Below are positions 15,991 through 22,995 of a DNA stretch of 55,168 bases, in pieces. Every line of letters starts with the position of its first letter. Position 1 is the first letter of the stretch. The stretch is from a virus. Below the pieces are notes generated by a model that had not been told where the DNA came from, searched no databases, and saw only the letters and a program-made list of their open reading frames with translations. The translations under genes were made by a program, and so were the position numbers. Location of the stretch: positions 1-55,168 of IMG/VR virus record IMGVR_UViG_3300043313_001341. One strand, given 5' to 3'.

Positions 15991-16656
15991 GTGACAGAAA
16001 CGGCGATCGCCTGGGACACCTACTCGCGCCAGCGGCCCGAGCGCCGGCCTACGAACGCCCGCGGCGAGACGACCTGGTTCAACTGGACGCAGTACCCCGA
16101 CCACGGCCCTGGCGCCGAGCTGCTCGAACTGCCTGCTGGTGGCCGCGTGCTGGATCTCGGCTGCGGGAAGGGCGGGAACGCGGCGCACTTGGCGCGGCTT
16201 GGCATGGACGCAGTCGGCATCGACGTGTCGGCGCAGCAGTTGCGGGCGGCCGAGGACCGGTGGGGCGGTATGCCGGGGCTCGACCTAGTGCGCGCGGAGG
16301 CCGTCTCCTATCTGCTCGGCGCTGCCCCGTTCGACGCGGTGTGCTCGGTGTCCGGGGCGGTGTGGTTCACGGACCCGGCAGTTCTGTTGCCGGCTGTGCG
16401 GGAGCGGCTGCGCCCGGGCGGCATGTTGGTGTTCTCGCAGCGGCCGCCCGTGGAGGGCTGCTACGGCTGTCAGGCGTCGTACATTCCGCGCGGCGCCGAC
16501 GAGGACCCGCTGGTGGTGCGGCGTTGGGACTACGAGCCGCATGTGTGGGAGCAGCTGCTCGGCAGGTTCGGCTTTACGGATGTGCGCACGCAGGTGTTGG
16601 CTGCGCCGCCCGGCCCGCGCACGGTGGGCACGCTGATCGTCCAGGCACGCGCCTGA
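15991..16656 (+). CDS. Class I SAM-dependent methyltransferase
   Basis: 221 residues from GTG 15991. SAM-binding motif I is VLDLGCGKGG (about 53-62), with an acidic end of strand 2 in VGIDVSAQQL and the later motif LRPGGMLVFSQR. Cys residues near 155-160 (GCYGCQ) are unusual. The substrate is not evident: it lacks the DPPY/NPPY motif of DNA N-methyltransferases and the PCQ motif of cytosine enzymes, so a small molecule, peptide or RNA is more likely than restriction-type DNA modification. It follows the glycine-rich-type gene and is probably cotranscribed with it. Confidence 0.8.
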   Translation: MTETAIAWDTYSRQRPERRPTNARGETTWFNWTQYPDHGPGAELLELPAGGRVLDLGCGKGGNAAHLARLGMDAVGIDVSAQQLRAAEDRWGGMPGLDLVRAEAVSYLLGAAPFDAVCSVSGAVWFTDPAVLLPAVRERLRPGGMLVFSQRPPVEGCYGCQASYIPRGADEDPLVVRRWDYEPHVWEQLLGRFGFTDVRTQVLAAPPGPRTVGTLIVQARA

Positions 16657-16711
16657 CCGCTGTCTCGTGTTCGCGGCCGGTGCTCTCTCCTGACGCTGGC
16701 GGCGGGCCAAC

Positions 16712-16945
16712 TCAGCGAACGAGGTCGGCGAGCGGCACGCCGAGGCCGTCGGCAATAAGGAGCAGATCGTTCAGGTCGGGAGGCCGGTGGGCGTTCTCCC
16801 AGCGGCTGATGCTCTTCACATCGCGGTTGATGCGTTCGCTGAGCTGTTGCTGGGTGAGGCCGACGGCGCGACGGGCGGCACGGATCTGTAACCCGATAGC
16901 CCGGCGGCGGGTGAGGACCCAGTCGGGCGGGCGGTTGCGGTGCAC
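16712..16945 (-). CDS. Small XRE-family HTH regulator
   Basis: 77 residues, essentially one helix-turn-helix domain: IRAARRAVGLTQQQLSERI then VKSISRWENAHRPPDLNDLL. It is convergent to the methyltransferase gene. A perfect 7-bp dyad lies 35 bases upstream of its start (16980-16995), suggesting autoregulation. It is a candidate second lysogeny regulator or controller of the integrase side. Confidence 0.75.
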   Translation of the reverse strand: MHRNRPPDWVLTRRRAIGLQIRAARRAVGLTQQQLSERINRDVKSISRWENAHRPPDLNDLLLIADGLGVPLADLVR

Positions 16946-16979
16946 CCGACCAGGCTTGAGTGATCTTGCTCAGAAGTCC

Positions 16980-16995
16980 TTACCCACTTGGGTAA
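16980..16995. promoter_or_regulatory. Candidate operator, dyad TTACCCA-CT-TGGGTAA
   Basis: Perfect 7-bp arms with a 2-bp centre, a size typical of XRE dimer sites, about 35 bp upstream of the divergent HTH gene that starts at 16945. Confidence 0.55.
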
Positions 16996-17094
16996 TTTCC
17001 TGATCTAGGGGAAGGGTTGCATAAATGCAGGCGCCTGACACCTATAAGCCCCCGCCTCGGCCGTAGTCCGGAAGCTACAGCTGGAGCGGGTATA

Positions 17095-17134
17095 TCCGCC
17101 TCGTCGGCGATCCGGAAGACGCTGACGAGGCGGA
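17095..17134. other. Strong hairpin 1 in the int-side intergenic region
   Basis: Perfect 11-bp arms TCCGCCTCGTC and GACGAGGCGGA with an 18-base loop. It is followed after 5 bases by a second hairpin. No gene is supported in 16996-17425; the interval holds these structures and the putative attP. Confidence 0.6.
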
Positions 17135-17139
17135 TTCAT

Positions 17140-17182
17140 GGGCCCAGCCCGTCCGGTACCGAGTATCGGACGGGCTGGGCCC
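17140..17182. terminator. Very strong hairpin 2 (20-bp stem, CGA loop)
   Basis: Perfect 15-bp arms GGGCCCAGCCCGTCC and GGACGGGCTGGGCCC are extended by GGTAC/GTATC (one G-T pair) to a 20-bp stem. It is probably a bidirectional terminator isolating the lysogeny module from the island; a structured RNA is the alternative. Confidence 0.6.
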
Positions 17183-17283
17183 TGCGCTGTGGCGGGCGCC
17201 AGCACAGGGGCCCTGCCGTCTCACACATCTCTCACAGACTGTGCGTGATACGGCAGCCAGACCCCACCACACCCGCCATCTAT

Positions 17284-17376
17284 AGCGGCTCTCCTGGACC
17301 CTATGGACACCATGGAAGACCCCTAAGCTAGGGGTACATCCTAGTGATCAACAGAGGACACCAGGTCAGAGCCGCT
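17284..17376. other. attP: Candidate phage attachment site (attP) region
   Basis: This lies just beyond the integrase stop codon. Outer inverted repeats are AGCGGCTCT (17284-17292) and AGAGCCGCT (17368-17376). Direct repeats GGACACCA occur at 17305 and 17356 and could be arm sites. In the centre, CTAGG-GGTACAT-CCTAG (17328-17344) has 5-bp arms and a 7-bp spacer, the geometry of a tyrosine-recombinase core, and overlaps the dyad CCCCTA-AGC-TAGGGG (17320-17334). No tRNA 3' end was recognised, so the bacterial target is unknown. Confidence 0.45.
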
Positions 17377-17425
17377 TTACCGGCCTAACCGACGGCCGAA
17401 ATCTCACAATCACTCACAGGCCCGA

Positions 17426-18613
17426 TCACGCCGCAGCCTCGTCGCCGAAACCCAGCAGCACCGTGAGGTGATCCGAAGCCGACCGCAGATCCTCCGGACT
17501 CGGATGGACGTACACGCGCTTCGTGAACGACGCGGAAACATGCCCCGCCCACGCCGCCAAGACGACGTCCTCCACACCATTCACGGCAAGGAACGTCAGA
17601 CACGAATGCCTCGCGTCGTACAGACGCACCTTCCGCAACTCCAGCGCATGCATCAGCGAGTAGGCGTGCTCCCGCAGATGCCGAGTCGTAAGCGGCTGCC
17701 CCAGATGGTCAACGAACAGATACCCAGACGGCACGTACAAGCCACCCATGGACATCTGCTCAATCTCCTGCAGGCCCTTGAACGCCACCAGCGCCTGCCT
17801 CACAGGCTCCGGCAGCGGCAAGACCCGCTCACCAGCCTCCGTCTTGGTGTCCTTCTCCAGCACCCGCGCATTCCCGATCATCGTGCGCGTGTTCGCAATC
17901 GCCAGCGTCCCGGCATCGACGTCGATGTCCTCCCACCGCAGACCGGCAACCTCGGCGGGACGCAGGCCCATGAGGCTGAGCATGAGCGGAGCGAAGAGCC
18001 GGTCGTCCCGGATGCCGACGAGGAAGTCCTTCACCTCGATGACGTTCCAGGGTGCCGGCCGCTTGTTGGTGCGCCGGTCTTCCTTCCACGCCTTCCGTGG
18101 AATGTCGACGTACTGGGCCACGCTGGCGTGAACAAACTTGCGGACGACCGCCCAGCCGAGTGCTTCCTTCAGGCGGGACAGCACTCCTTGCGCGGTGGAG
18201 GGGCGGATCCCGGTCCCTGCCTTTCCGCCGCGGCGGCGGGCCGCGACGAGGAGCCACGCCACCATGGACTCGATGTGGCCCTCTGTCAGCTCCTGCACGC
18301 GCAGATGCCCGAGGTACTCGTACACGTGGCACAGGGCGTTCTTGTAGCCCTGGATGGTGCTTTCCTCCAAGTCGCGTGCCTTCTTTTCGAGCCACATGTC
18401 GAGCAGCTCGGCGACGGTCATCTTGTTGGGAGGCACGAACGCGCCGGTGGCCTGCTGGTTGATGATGCGGGCCAGTTCGTTCTGTGCCTCCTTCTGTGTC
18501 TTCTTGGTGACGGTCAGCTGCTTGCGCTTGCCGTTCTCATCACGGCCGATGTCCACCACGAAGCGGTACCTCACGGCACCGCTTCCCAGCACGACCTTCC
18601 GGATCTCTGCCAC
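17426..18613 (-). CDS. int: Tyrosine-type site-specific integrase
   Basis: 395 residues. N-terminal AP2-like arm-binding region about 1-60, core-binding SAM-like domain about 65-170, catalytic domain from about 190. Catalytic residues: R218 in GLRPAEVAG, K257, R335 in YDARHS, H358 in AGHVS and nucleophile Y368 in RVYVHP. The usual first His of HxxR is Tyr (Y332), a substitution also found in other actinobacterial integrases. The GTG start follows an AAGGAG site. It should integrate and, with an Xis factor (candidate at 20568), excise the prophage. Confidence 0.93.
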   Translation of the reverse strand: MAEIRKVVLGSGAVRYRFVVDIGRDENGKRKQLTVTKKTQKEAQNELARIINQQATGAFVPPNKMTVAELLDMWLEKKARDLEESTIQGYKNALCHVYEYLGHLRVQELTEGHIESMVAWLLVAARRRGGKAGTGIRPSTAQGVLSRLKEALGWAVVRKFVHASVAQYVDIPRKAWKEDRRTNKRPAPWNVIEVKDFLVGIRDDRLFAPLMLSLMGLRPAEVAGLRWEDIDVDAGTLAIANTRTMIGNARVLEKDTKTEAGERVLPLPEPVRQALVAFKGLQEIEQMSMGGLYVPSGYLFVDHLGQPLTTRHLREHAYSLMHALELRKVRLYDARHSCLTFLAVNGVEDVVLAAWAGHVSASFTKRVYVHPSPEDLRSASDHLTVLLGFGDEAAA

Positions 18614-18643
18614 CTTCTCCTTCTCTCAGCGTCAGGCGATGGG

Positions 18644-19501
18644 CTATCCACCGCCCAGTAGACACGTCACCGCGCTGACGACCGGCATGACGGTGAGGCC
18701 CACACATGGCCCGGAAGAGTCCTGTGTTGGCTCGGGTTCGGCCGGCGGAGATGGTGACGGTGTCGTGTTGGGTGGTGGAGGTGCGTCGTCGCCGCTGGGG
18801 CTTGGGCCAGGGGCTGTCCCGCTGGCGGGCGGGTGGTCCGGCGGCTGCGGCCCGGGCGTCGTTGGTGTGTGCTTGCCTGACGGGTCCGTCTCCGCTGACG
18901 GGTCCGCCTCGGTACTCTCGGACATGGGCAGGGCGGAGCTGGCAGGCACTGTGCTGGAGGGGGAGGGCGACGGGCTTGCGCCCGTTTCCTGGCTCGGACT
19001 GGGGGACGGCGTGCGGGTGCCAGTGGGCGGCGGGATGAAGGAGGGGGCCGCCGTCGGTGCGGAGGACGGCGGACGCTGATCACCGTCCTGCCACGGCTGA
19101 TAGGTCAGAAGGACCATGGTGACCGTCGTAACCGCGGCCATTCCGACCACAGTCCCGGCGAGGTGCAGCGGGTGCGACTTCCACGTCTCCCGCATGGCTT
19201 GACTGACCGTCACCGTCATAGCCGCGAGGCCTCCGCCGAGGTAGAGCCCCAAGTGCTTCTTCCGGCGCACGGGGTGCGCGACGCCGGACAGAGCGGGCTC
19301 CGGATGGATACCGTTGGCCGCCCACACGGCCTGGTGTTGTGCCTCGGGCGCACCCTGGAGGGCGCGCAATATCTGTTCGCTGTTGCGCTCGGCACGCATG
19401 TCGCGCAGCTGCCGATTGAGGTTCTGCCTCAGCCGCCGGAAGAGCAGCACAACCACGATGAATTGCAGGCCGAGCCCAGCCGCGAGAATGAAATGAATCA
19501 T
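18644..19501 (-). CDS. Membrane protein with a long Pro/Ser/Thr-rich tail
   Basis: About 285 residues from ATG 19501, chosen because GGGGAAGA precedes it. Predicted membrane segments: about 2-21 (IHFILAAGLGLQFIVVVLL), possibly 83-100, and 112-135 (LAGTVVGMAAVTTVTMVLL). A ~130-residue low-complexity Pro/Ser/Thr region follows, and a hydrophobic end with two Cys (CVGLTVMPVVSAVTCLL). It sits between integrase and repressor, so it may be expressed in the lysogen. A surface role such as superinfection exclusion is possible but only inferred. Confidence 0.6.
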   Translation of the reverse strand: MIHFILAAGLGLQFIVVVLLFRRLRQNLNRQLRDMRAERNSEQILRALQGAPEAQHQAVWAANGIHPEPALSGVAHPVRRKKHLGLYLGGGLAAMTVTVSQAMRETWKSHPLHLAGTVVGMAAVTTVTMVLLTYQPWQDGDQRPPSSAPTAAPSFIPPPTGTRTPSPSPSQETGASPSPSPSSTVPASSALPMSESTEADPSAETDPSGKHTPTTPGPQPPDHPPASGTAPGPSPSGDDAPPPPNTTPSPSPPAEPEPTQDSSGPCVGLTVMPVVSAVTCLLGGG

Positions 19502-19640
19502 TCTTCCCCTATGACACGGTTGGTCTCGGTTGCCGCGCATGTCGGCGTATGCGCGGGCTACACAAAGTGCCTCCCGAGTTGACAGAAGTCACTCGAACAA
19601 ACACAGATTGTGGCCGAAACACTACTATCCGATCCAACTC

Positions 19641-20162
19641 CTAGCCAGCGCGATGCGGATGTTCTTCCACGGGATGCAACTTCGGTTCCGGAGTTGACGG
19701 TCCATCCGACTCCAGCTCCCCGGCCTCCACGCGCTCAGCGAGGCGACGCAGTGCCGGCGCCCGATCGGCCGCCGGAAGTTCATTGATCATGTCCATGATG
19801 ATGCGCTGTCGCTCTGACGTAAGCCGGGCCAGCGGGTTCGGAAGCGCATCGGATCGCTCCACGTCCTGAATCTCAATCTCACGCAGGATCGCCGCAGCCT
19901 CAGGCCGGAACTTGGCCAGTCGGGCGGACAGCACTCCGACGGTGTGCGCCATGTGCGCCAGCGTCTTGTCCGGGGCGTGTACGCGGGCGGAGGCGCCGAT
20001 CTTGCCTTTGAAACCAGTCTCGATCTGGCGCCATCGGAAGCGTCCGATCCGAACAGGGGTCATCTCTGCGGCCTCTTCGATGCTGAGGCCGCGCGCCTGA
20101 CGGGCAAGGCGGATGAGCTCTCCCTCGGGCGGCGGCTTGGGGGGGCCGTGCTCCGAGCCCAT
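19641..20162 (-). CDS. Putative phage repressor (HTH, immunity protein)
   Basis: 173 residues from ATG 20162, which has a strong AGGAGGGAAG site; the open frame extends 11 codons upstream. The N-terminal HTH-like part includes IRLARQARGLSIEEAAEMT and RWRQIETGFKGK; the C-terminus is helical and acidic without a LexA-type peptidase motif, so SOS autocleavage is not expected. It is transcribed divergently from a Cro-like gene across a repeat-rich 166-bp interval, the classic layout of a lysogeny switch. Confidence 0.7.
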   Translation of the reverse strand: MGSEHGPPKPPPEGELIRLARQARGLSIEEAAEMTPVRIGRFRWRQIETGFKGKIGASARVHAPDKTLAHMAHTVGVLSARLAKFRPEAAAILREIEIQDVERSDALPNPLARLTSERQRIIMDMINELPAADRAPALRRLAERVEAGELESDGPSTPEPKLHPVEEHPHRAG

Positions 20163-20190
20163 GACTTCCCTCCTACTCCTGTGAACTTTA

Positions 20191-20328
20191 GGCAACTTCA
20201 GTCAACTGTTGCAGGTTCGGCGCTACGCCCCAACTCCGGAACCCCTCAACACAACTCCTTCACAAACTCGTGGCTAGTACTGGCTACTTCACTGTTGACT
20301 CTTGGCTACTTCCGGCTACTGTTAAGCC
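20191..20328. promoter_or_regulatory. Lysogeny switch operator region
   Basis: Four direct repeats of (T/C)GGCTA(C/G)T begin at 20271, 20281, 20303 and 20313, that is, two pairs with 10-bp spacing set 32 bp apart. Inverted copies of AGTCAAC(T/A)GT lie at 20200-20209 and, on the other strand, 20291-20300. Both motif types lie between the divergent repressor and Cro-like genes and overlap the predicted rightward promoter. Confidence 0.6.
20295..20322 (+). promoter_or_regulatory. Predicted rightward promoter for a leaderless Cro-like mRNA
   Basis: TTGACT (20295-20300), a 16-bp spacer and TACTGT (20317-20322) predict a start of transcription at about 20328-20329, on the ATG itself. No ribosome site precedes that ATG, consistent with the leaderless mRNAs common in Streptomyces. 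Confidence 0.5.
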
Positions 20329-20568
20329 ATGGCCCCACGCACTCACGACCCCCAAAGACTCCAACGCCGCCGGATCCAAGCAGGGCTCAACCACCGAGAA
20401 CTGGCCGCACAAGTAGGCATCAGCAAGTCACACATGGGACGGCTGGAACGCGGCCTCAGAAACGCCTCACCCGGCCTCCTCAAGCGGTTCGCCGAACTCT
20501 TCGACTGCGACATCGCCGACCTGATGCCACCCGAAACCGGCATCAAACGCCAGGCAGGTGCCGCCTGA
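20329..20568 (+). CDS. Cro-like XRE HTH regulator
   Basis: 79 residues, one HTH domain: LQRRRIQAGLNHRELAAQVGI followed by KSHMGRLERGLRNASPGLLKRF. It is divergent from the repressor and is the first gene of the rightward early transcript. It probably competes for the operators at 20191-20328 and favours lytic growth. The next gene begins in its stop codon (TGATG). Confidence 0.78.
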   Translation: MAPRTHDPQRLQRRRIQAGLNHRELAAQVGISKSHMGRLERGLRNASPGLLKRFAELFDCDIADLMPPETGIKRQAGAA

Positions 20569-20780
20569 TGGCCACCACCAAAGAAGTCCCGACGCTCGCC
20601 GAAGTACGCGCCTGGCCAGCCACCGTCAGCGTCCCGCAGGCCGCAACCGCTCTCGGCATCTCCAAGAGCTACCTGCACGAGCTGATCAAACGCGACGAAG
20701 CACCGGTCAAGGTCCTGCCTCTGAGCGGACGCAACCGCGTCATCACCGCGTCGCTCGTCCGCCTCCTGGAAGCCGCGTAG
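20568..20780 (+). CDS. Excisionase-like / MerR-type HTH DNA-binding protein
   Basis: 70 residues. The winged-helix signature of HTH_17/Xis proteins is visible: VSVPQAATALGISKSYLHELIKR then VLPLSGRNRVITASLVRLLEA. A small DNA-bending protein co-expressed with Cro is a good candidate for the recombination directionality factor of the integrase, though a transcription factor cannot be excluded. It overlaps both neighbours. Confidence 0.6.
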   Translation: MATTKEVPTLAEVRAWPATVSVPQAATALGISKSYLHELIKRDEAPVKVLPLSGRNRVITASLVRLLEAA

Positions 20781-20896
20781 TGCGCGCCTTCCTGTGGGCC
20801 CTCCTCGGCTGGGCCTGCCCGACCTGCGAGCACCGCAACCCGCCCTCGCGGATGGAGTGCCGGCGGTGCCGGAGGAGCCGGCCGCTCGGCGCCTGA
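20780..20896 (+). CDS. 38-residue protein with a RanBP2-type zinc-finger pattern
   Basis: It starts at GTG 20780 inside the stop of the preceding gene (TAGTG). The spacing W-A-C-P-T-C-x3-N-x6-C-R-R-C matches the W-x-C-x2-C-x3-N-x6-C-x2-C pattern of RanBP2-type fingers, which bind RNA or ubiquitin in eukaryotes and also occur in small bacterial proteins. Almost the whole protein is the finger. Role unknown. Confidence 0.55.
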   Translation: MRAFLWALLGWACPTCEHRNPPSRMECRRCRRSRPLGA

Positions 20897-20986
20897 CCCA
20901 TCACACGCCGAGGGGCCGCTCCGACTTCCCGGCCTGAGCAGCCCCACGACTCGGCAATCCACCAGAACAAGAAGGAAGTGGATCAC

Positions 20987-21424
20987 TTGAGCATCAATCC
21001 TATCGACCTCCCCGGGGCAAGCACCCCCGTCCTGACGCTGGCGAAGGCGCCGCTCCCGGACGTGGAGAAGGCGCGGGAGCTGGACTGGTACGAGCAGGTC
21101 GAGCTGCGTGAGCGGAACGACTTCTCGTACCGCTGCACCGTCGACTACAAGGACCTGCCGCAGTCGGGGCATGTCGCCCATGAGGCGCTGGTGGACCGGG
21201 TGTTGGTGACGGCGACGGACATGAGCGTGCTGGCCGAGTGGCTGTTCGTGATGGGCGGCGCGGTGTCGCCGGTGGATCTGCCGTCGGGTCAGACGGTGTG
21301 GACGCTGGCGACGTCGACGTGGACGGACTCGCCTCGGTTCCCGGTGGTGCCGGTGTTCGTGTCGGTGGTCCAGTCGACGGACGCCCCGGTCATGCACGAG
21401 ATCACTGCGGCGGTGACCGCGTGA
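20987..21424 (+). CDS. Early protein, unknown function
   Basis: About 145 residues from TTG 20987, which lies 10 bases after AAGGA (20972-20976); GTG 20978 is an alternative but overlaps the ribosome site. Soluble, alpha/beta, with RNDFSYRCTVDYKDL and VSPVDLPSGQTVWTLATSTW. First gene of the long early operon. No known domain. Confidence 0.6.
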   Translation: MSINPIDLPGASTPVLTLAKAPLPDVEKARELDWYEQVELRERNDFSYRCTVDYKDLPQSGHVAHEALVDRVLVTATDMSVLAEWLFVMGGAVSPVDLPSGQTVWTLATSTWTDSPRFPVVPVFVSVVQSTDAPVMHEITAAVTA

Positions 21425-21867
21425 ACACCAAGAGCGTGAACTCTGCGGCGGGCGTGATCCTCGCTGCGCTGACGCAGAACCGTACGGCGGCCGGCATTGC
21501 GCTGGCGTTGGACTCGGCGCGGATGTTGATGACGCCGGAGATCGCGGCGGAGTTGGAGCAGATCCGGGTTCGGGTTGGCGAGCTGGAGGCGCAGCGCGAG
21601 GCCCTCGTCGAGCGTCTCCGTGCGGGCCAGCAGTGGAAGCGGGGCCGCAACCCGGAGTTGGTCAGCCAGAACTTCGTATCGCAGTCGGAGTTGCGGAGCA
21701 TCTTCGGCATCCCGCTGGCCGCTCCCTGGGACGACGCTGAGGCGTCGGCGGACGAGGTGACGCGGCTCCTCGCGCCGGTGCAGGCCCTGCGTGAGGAGCA
21801 GTACGAGTCGCTGCACCACTCGTACCGCGTGGGCCGGGACCTGCCCGAGATGGGCGGTGCCCTGTGA
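21421..21867 (+). CDS. Early protein with coiled coil, unknown function
   Basis: 148 residues from GTG 21421 (GTGA overlap). A helical coiled coil, EIAAELEQIRVRVGELEAQREALVERL, covers about residues 40-66. The C-terminal half is helical and acidic. Tight coupling to both neighbours supports that it is real. No function assigned. Confidence 0.6.
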   Translation: MNTKSVNSAAGVILAALTQNRTAAGIALALDSARMLMTPEIAAELEQIRVRVGELEAQREALVERLRAGQQWKRGRNPELVSQNFVSQSELRSIFGIPLAAPWDDAEASADEVTRLLAPVQALREEQYESLHHSYRVGRDLPEMGGAL

Positions 21868-22283
21868 CCGCCCTCGACCCCACGAAGCACCTGCTCGGCT
21901 ACGGCCGCCGTGACGCGGCCACGGGCATGCTGCACGGCCACATCCGCTGGCCCGACGGTCGGCCGCCCACTCCGTTCGGCTGCCGCTGGTGCGGCATCGC
22001 GCGGGGGTGGGACCACTGCCAGCTCTGGATCCCCGGAAGGGGTTTCCACGTGTGGCAGCAGCCGACGCAGGCACAGATCAAGGCGCGGATGCTGGCCCGC
22101 CGGAACGCCCGCAAGGCCGTGTGCCGGTGTGTGGAGCCGTGGGAGCAGCAGCCGTTCGCGCCCGTCGTCGACCCGTACCGGTGCGAGGCGGAGCACTGCC
22201 GGATGCATGACCGTCTGATCGGCGCGTGGCTGGCGCCGCTCACCGTCGACGAGGCCGTGGCGCGTCTGGCGGGTGGCCGCTGA
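21864..22283 (+). CDS. Early protein with Cys/His pairs, unknown function
   Basis: 139 residues from GTG 21864. Contains CRWCGIARGWDHC, CRCVEP and CEAEHCRMH, probable zinc ligands, in an otherwise Trp- and Arg-rich sequence. Proteins of this composition are common in Streptomyces phages, but I cannot name a family. Confidence 0.6.
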   Translation: MTALDPTKHLLGYGRRDAATGMLHGHIRWPDGRPPTPFGCRWCGIARGWDHCQLWIPGRGFHVWQQPTQAQIKARMLARRNARKAVCRCVEPWEQQPFAPVVDPYRCEAEHCRMHDRLIGAWLAPLTVDEAVARLAGGR

Positions 22284-22618
22284 TGTACAACACGCATTCG
22301 CCCGCTGAGTGGGCGTCCATGGTGTGTCTCGCGACGAGTGTGTACGCGGGCCTGAGTGCCCCGTACTTCGTGTTCGTCGACGCGGACCTCGCCGACTTCG
22401 ACCCGCGCCCGGCGCTGGCCCGTTCCCAGTCCCCGCTGTGGCAGGCCGCCGTGCATGCGGGCCACGACCTGAACCGGGCGATCGCCAGCGGCGAGCACCA
22501 CGCCCGCGAGTTCGCGACCAACGCCGGGTCCTTCGCCCGCTTGTCCCTGCGCGATGCCGCCCTCACCGCGACCGCGCTCCTCGCCCTCCTCACGATCACC
22601 CCGGGAGACGCCCGATGA
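22283..22618 (+). CDS. Early protein, unknown function
   Basis: 111 residues from ATG 22283, overlapping the previous stop (TGATG). Ala-rich, with a moderately hydrophobic C-terminus (LRDAALTATALLALLTITPG) that might touch the membrane. No domain recognised. Confidence 0.55.
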   Translation: MYNTHSPAEWASMVCLATSVYAGLSAPYFVFVDADLADFDPRPALARSQSPLWQAAVHAGHDLNRAIASGEHHAREFATNAGSFARLSLRDAALTATALLALLTITPGDAR

Positions 22619-22995
22619 ACCGCATCCGTCTGATCCTGCACCGTCTGTTCCGGCGCCCCGCGATCACCGAGCCCATGCGGATCTCCACCCGCCGCATCCC
22701 CGACGGGCTGCTCCTCGACTTCGAGGCCTACTTCGTCTACGTGATCGAGACGATCACAGACGATCCCGAACTCCTCGACCTGCTCATGGAGATCGTCGAG
22801 GACCGGGGCATGGCCCGCGAGCACGACGGGTGGGAGCCCGAGGCGCTGCTCGTTGAGCGGCTGGCGGAGCGGGTGGGGCACGAGGTCCCGATCCGGGGGA
22901 AGGCGCTGGCGTCGCTGGCTGCCCGGCTGGCGTCGGGTGTTCCGGCTCCGGCTGTGGTGATCCCGGCGCAGAGCAAGGGCGGTGCTGCCGCATGA
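22615..22995 (+). CDS. Early protein, unknown function
   Basis: 126 residues, ATGA overlap with the previous gene. A basic N-terminus (MNRIRLILHRLFRRP) is followed by an acidic helical middle (ITDDPELLDLLMEIVEDRG). Soluble; no motif identified. Confidence 0.55.
   Translation: MNRIRLILHRLFRRPAITEPMRISTRRIPDGLLLDFEAYFVYVIETITDDPELLDLLMEIVEDRGMAREHDGWEPEALLVERLAERVGHEVPIRGKALASLAARLASGVPAPAVVIPAQSKGGAAA

Noticed and set aside
15991-16656. Restriction-modification DNA methyltransferase
   Set aside because: It has SAM motif I but neither the N-methyltransferase (D/N)PP(Y/F) nor cytosine PCQ motif, and no restriction gene lies nearby.
16946-17425. tRNA gene or tRNA 3' end as integration target
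   Set aside because: I found no T-arm (GTTCGA) with matching acceptor stem here or elsewhere in the window.
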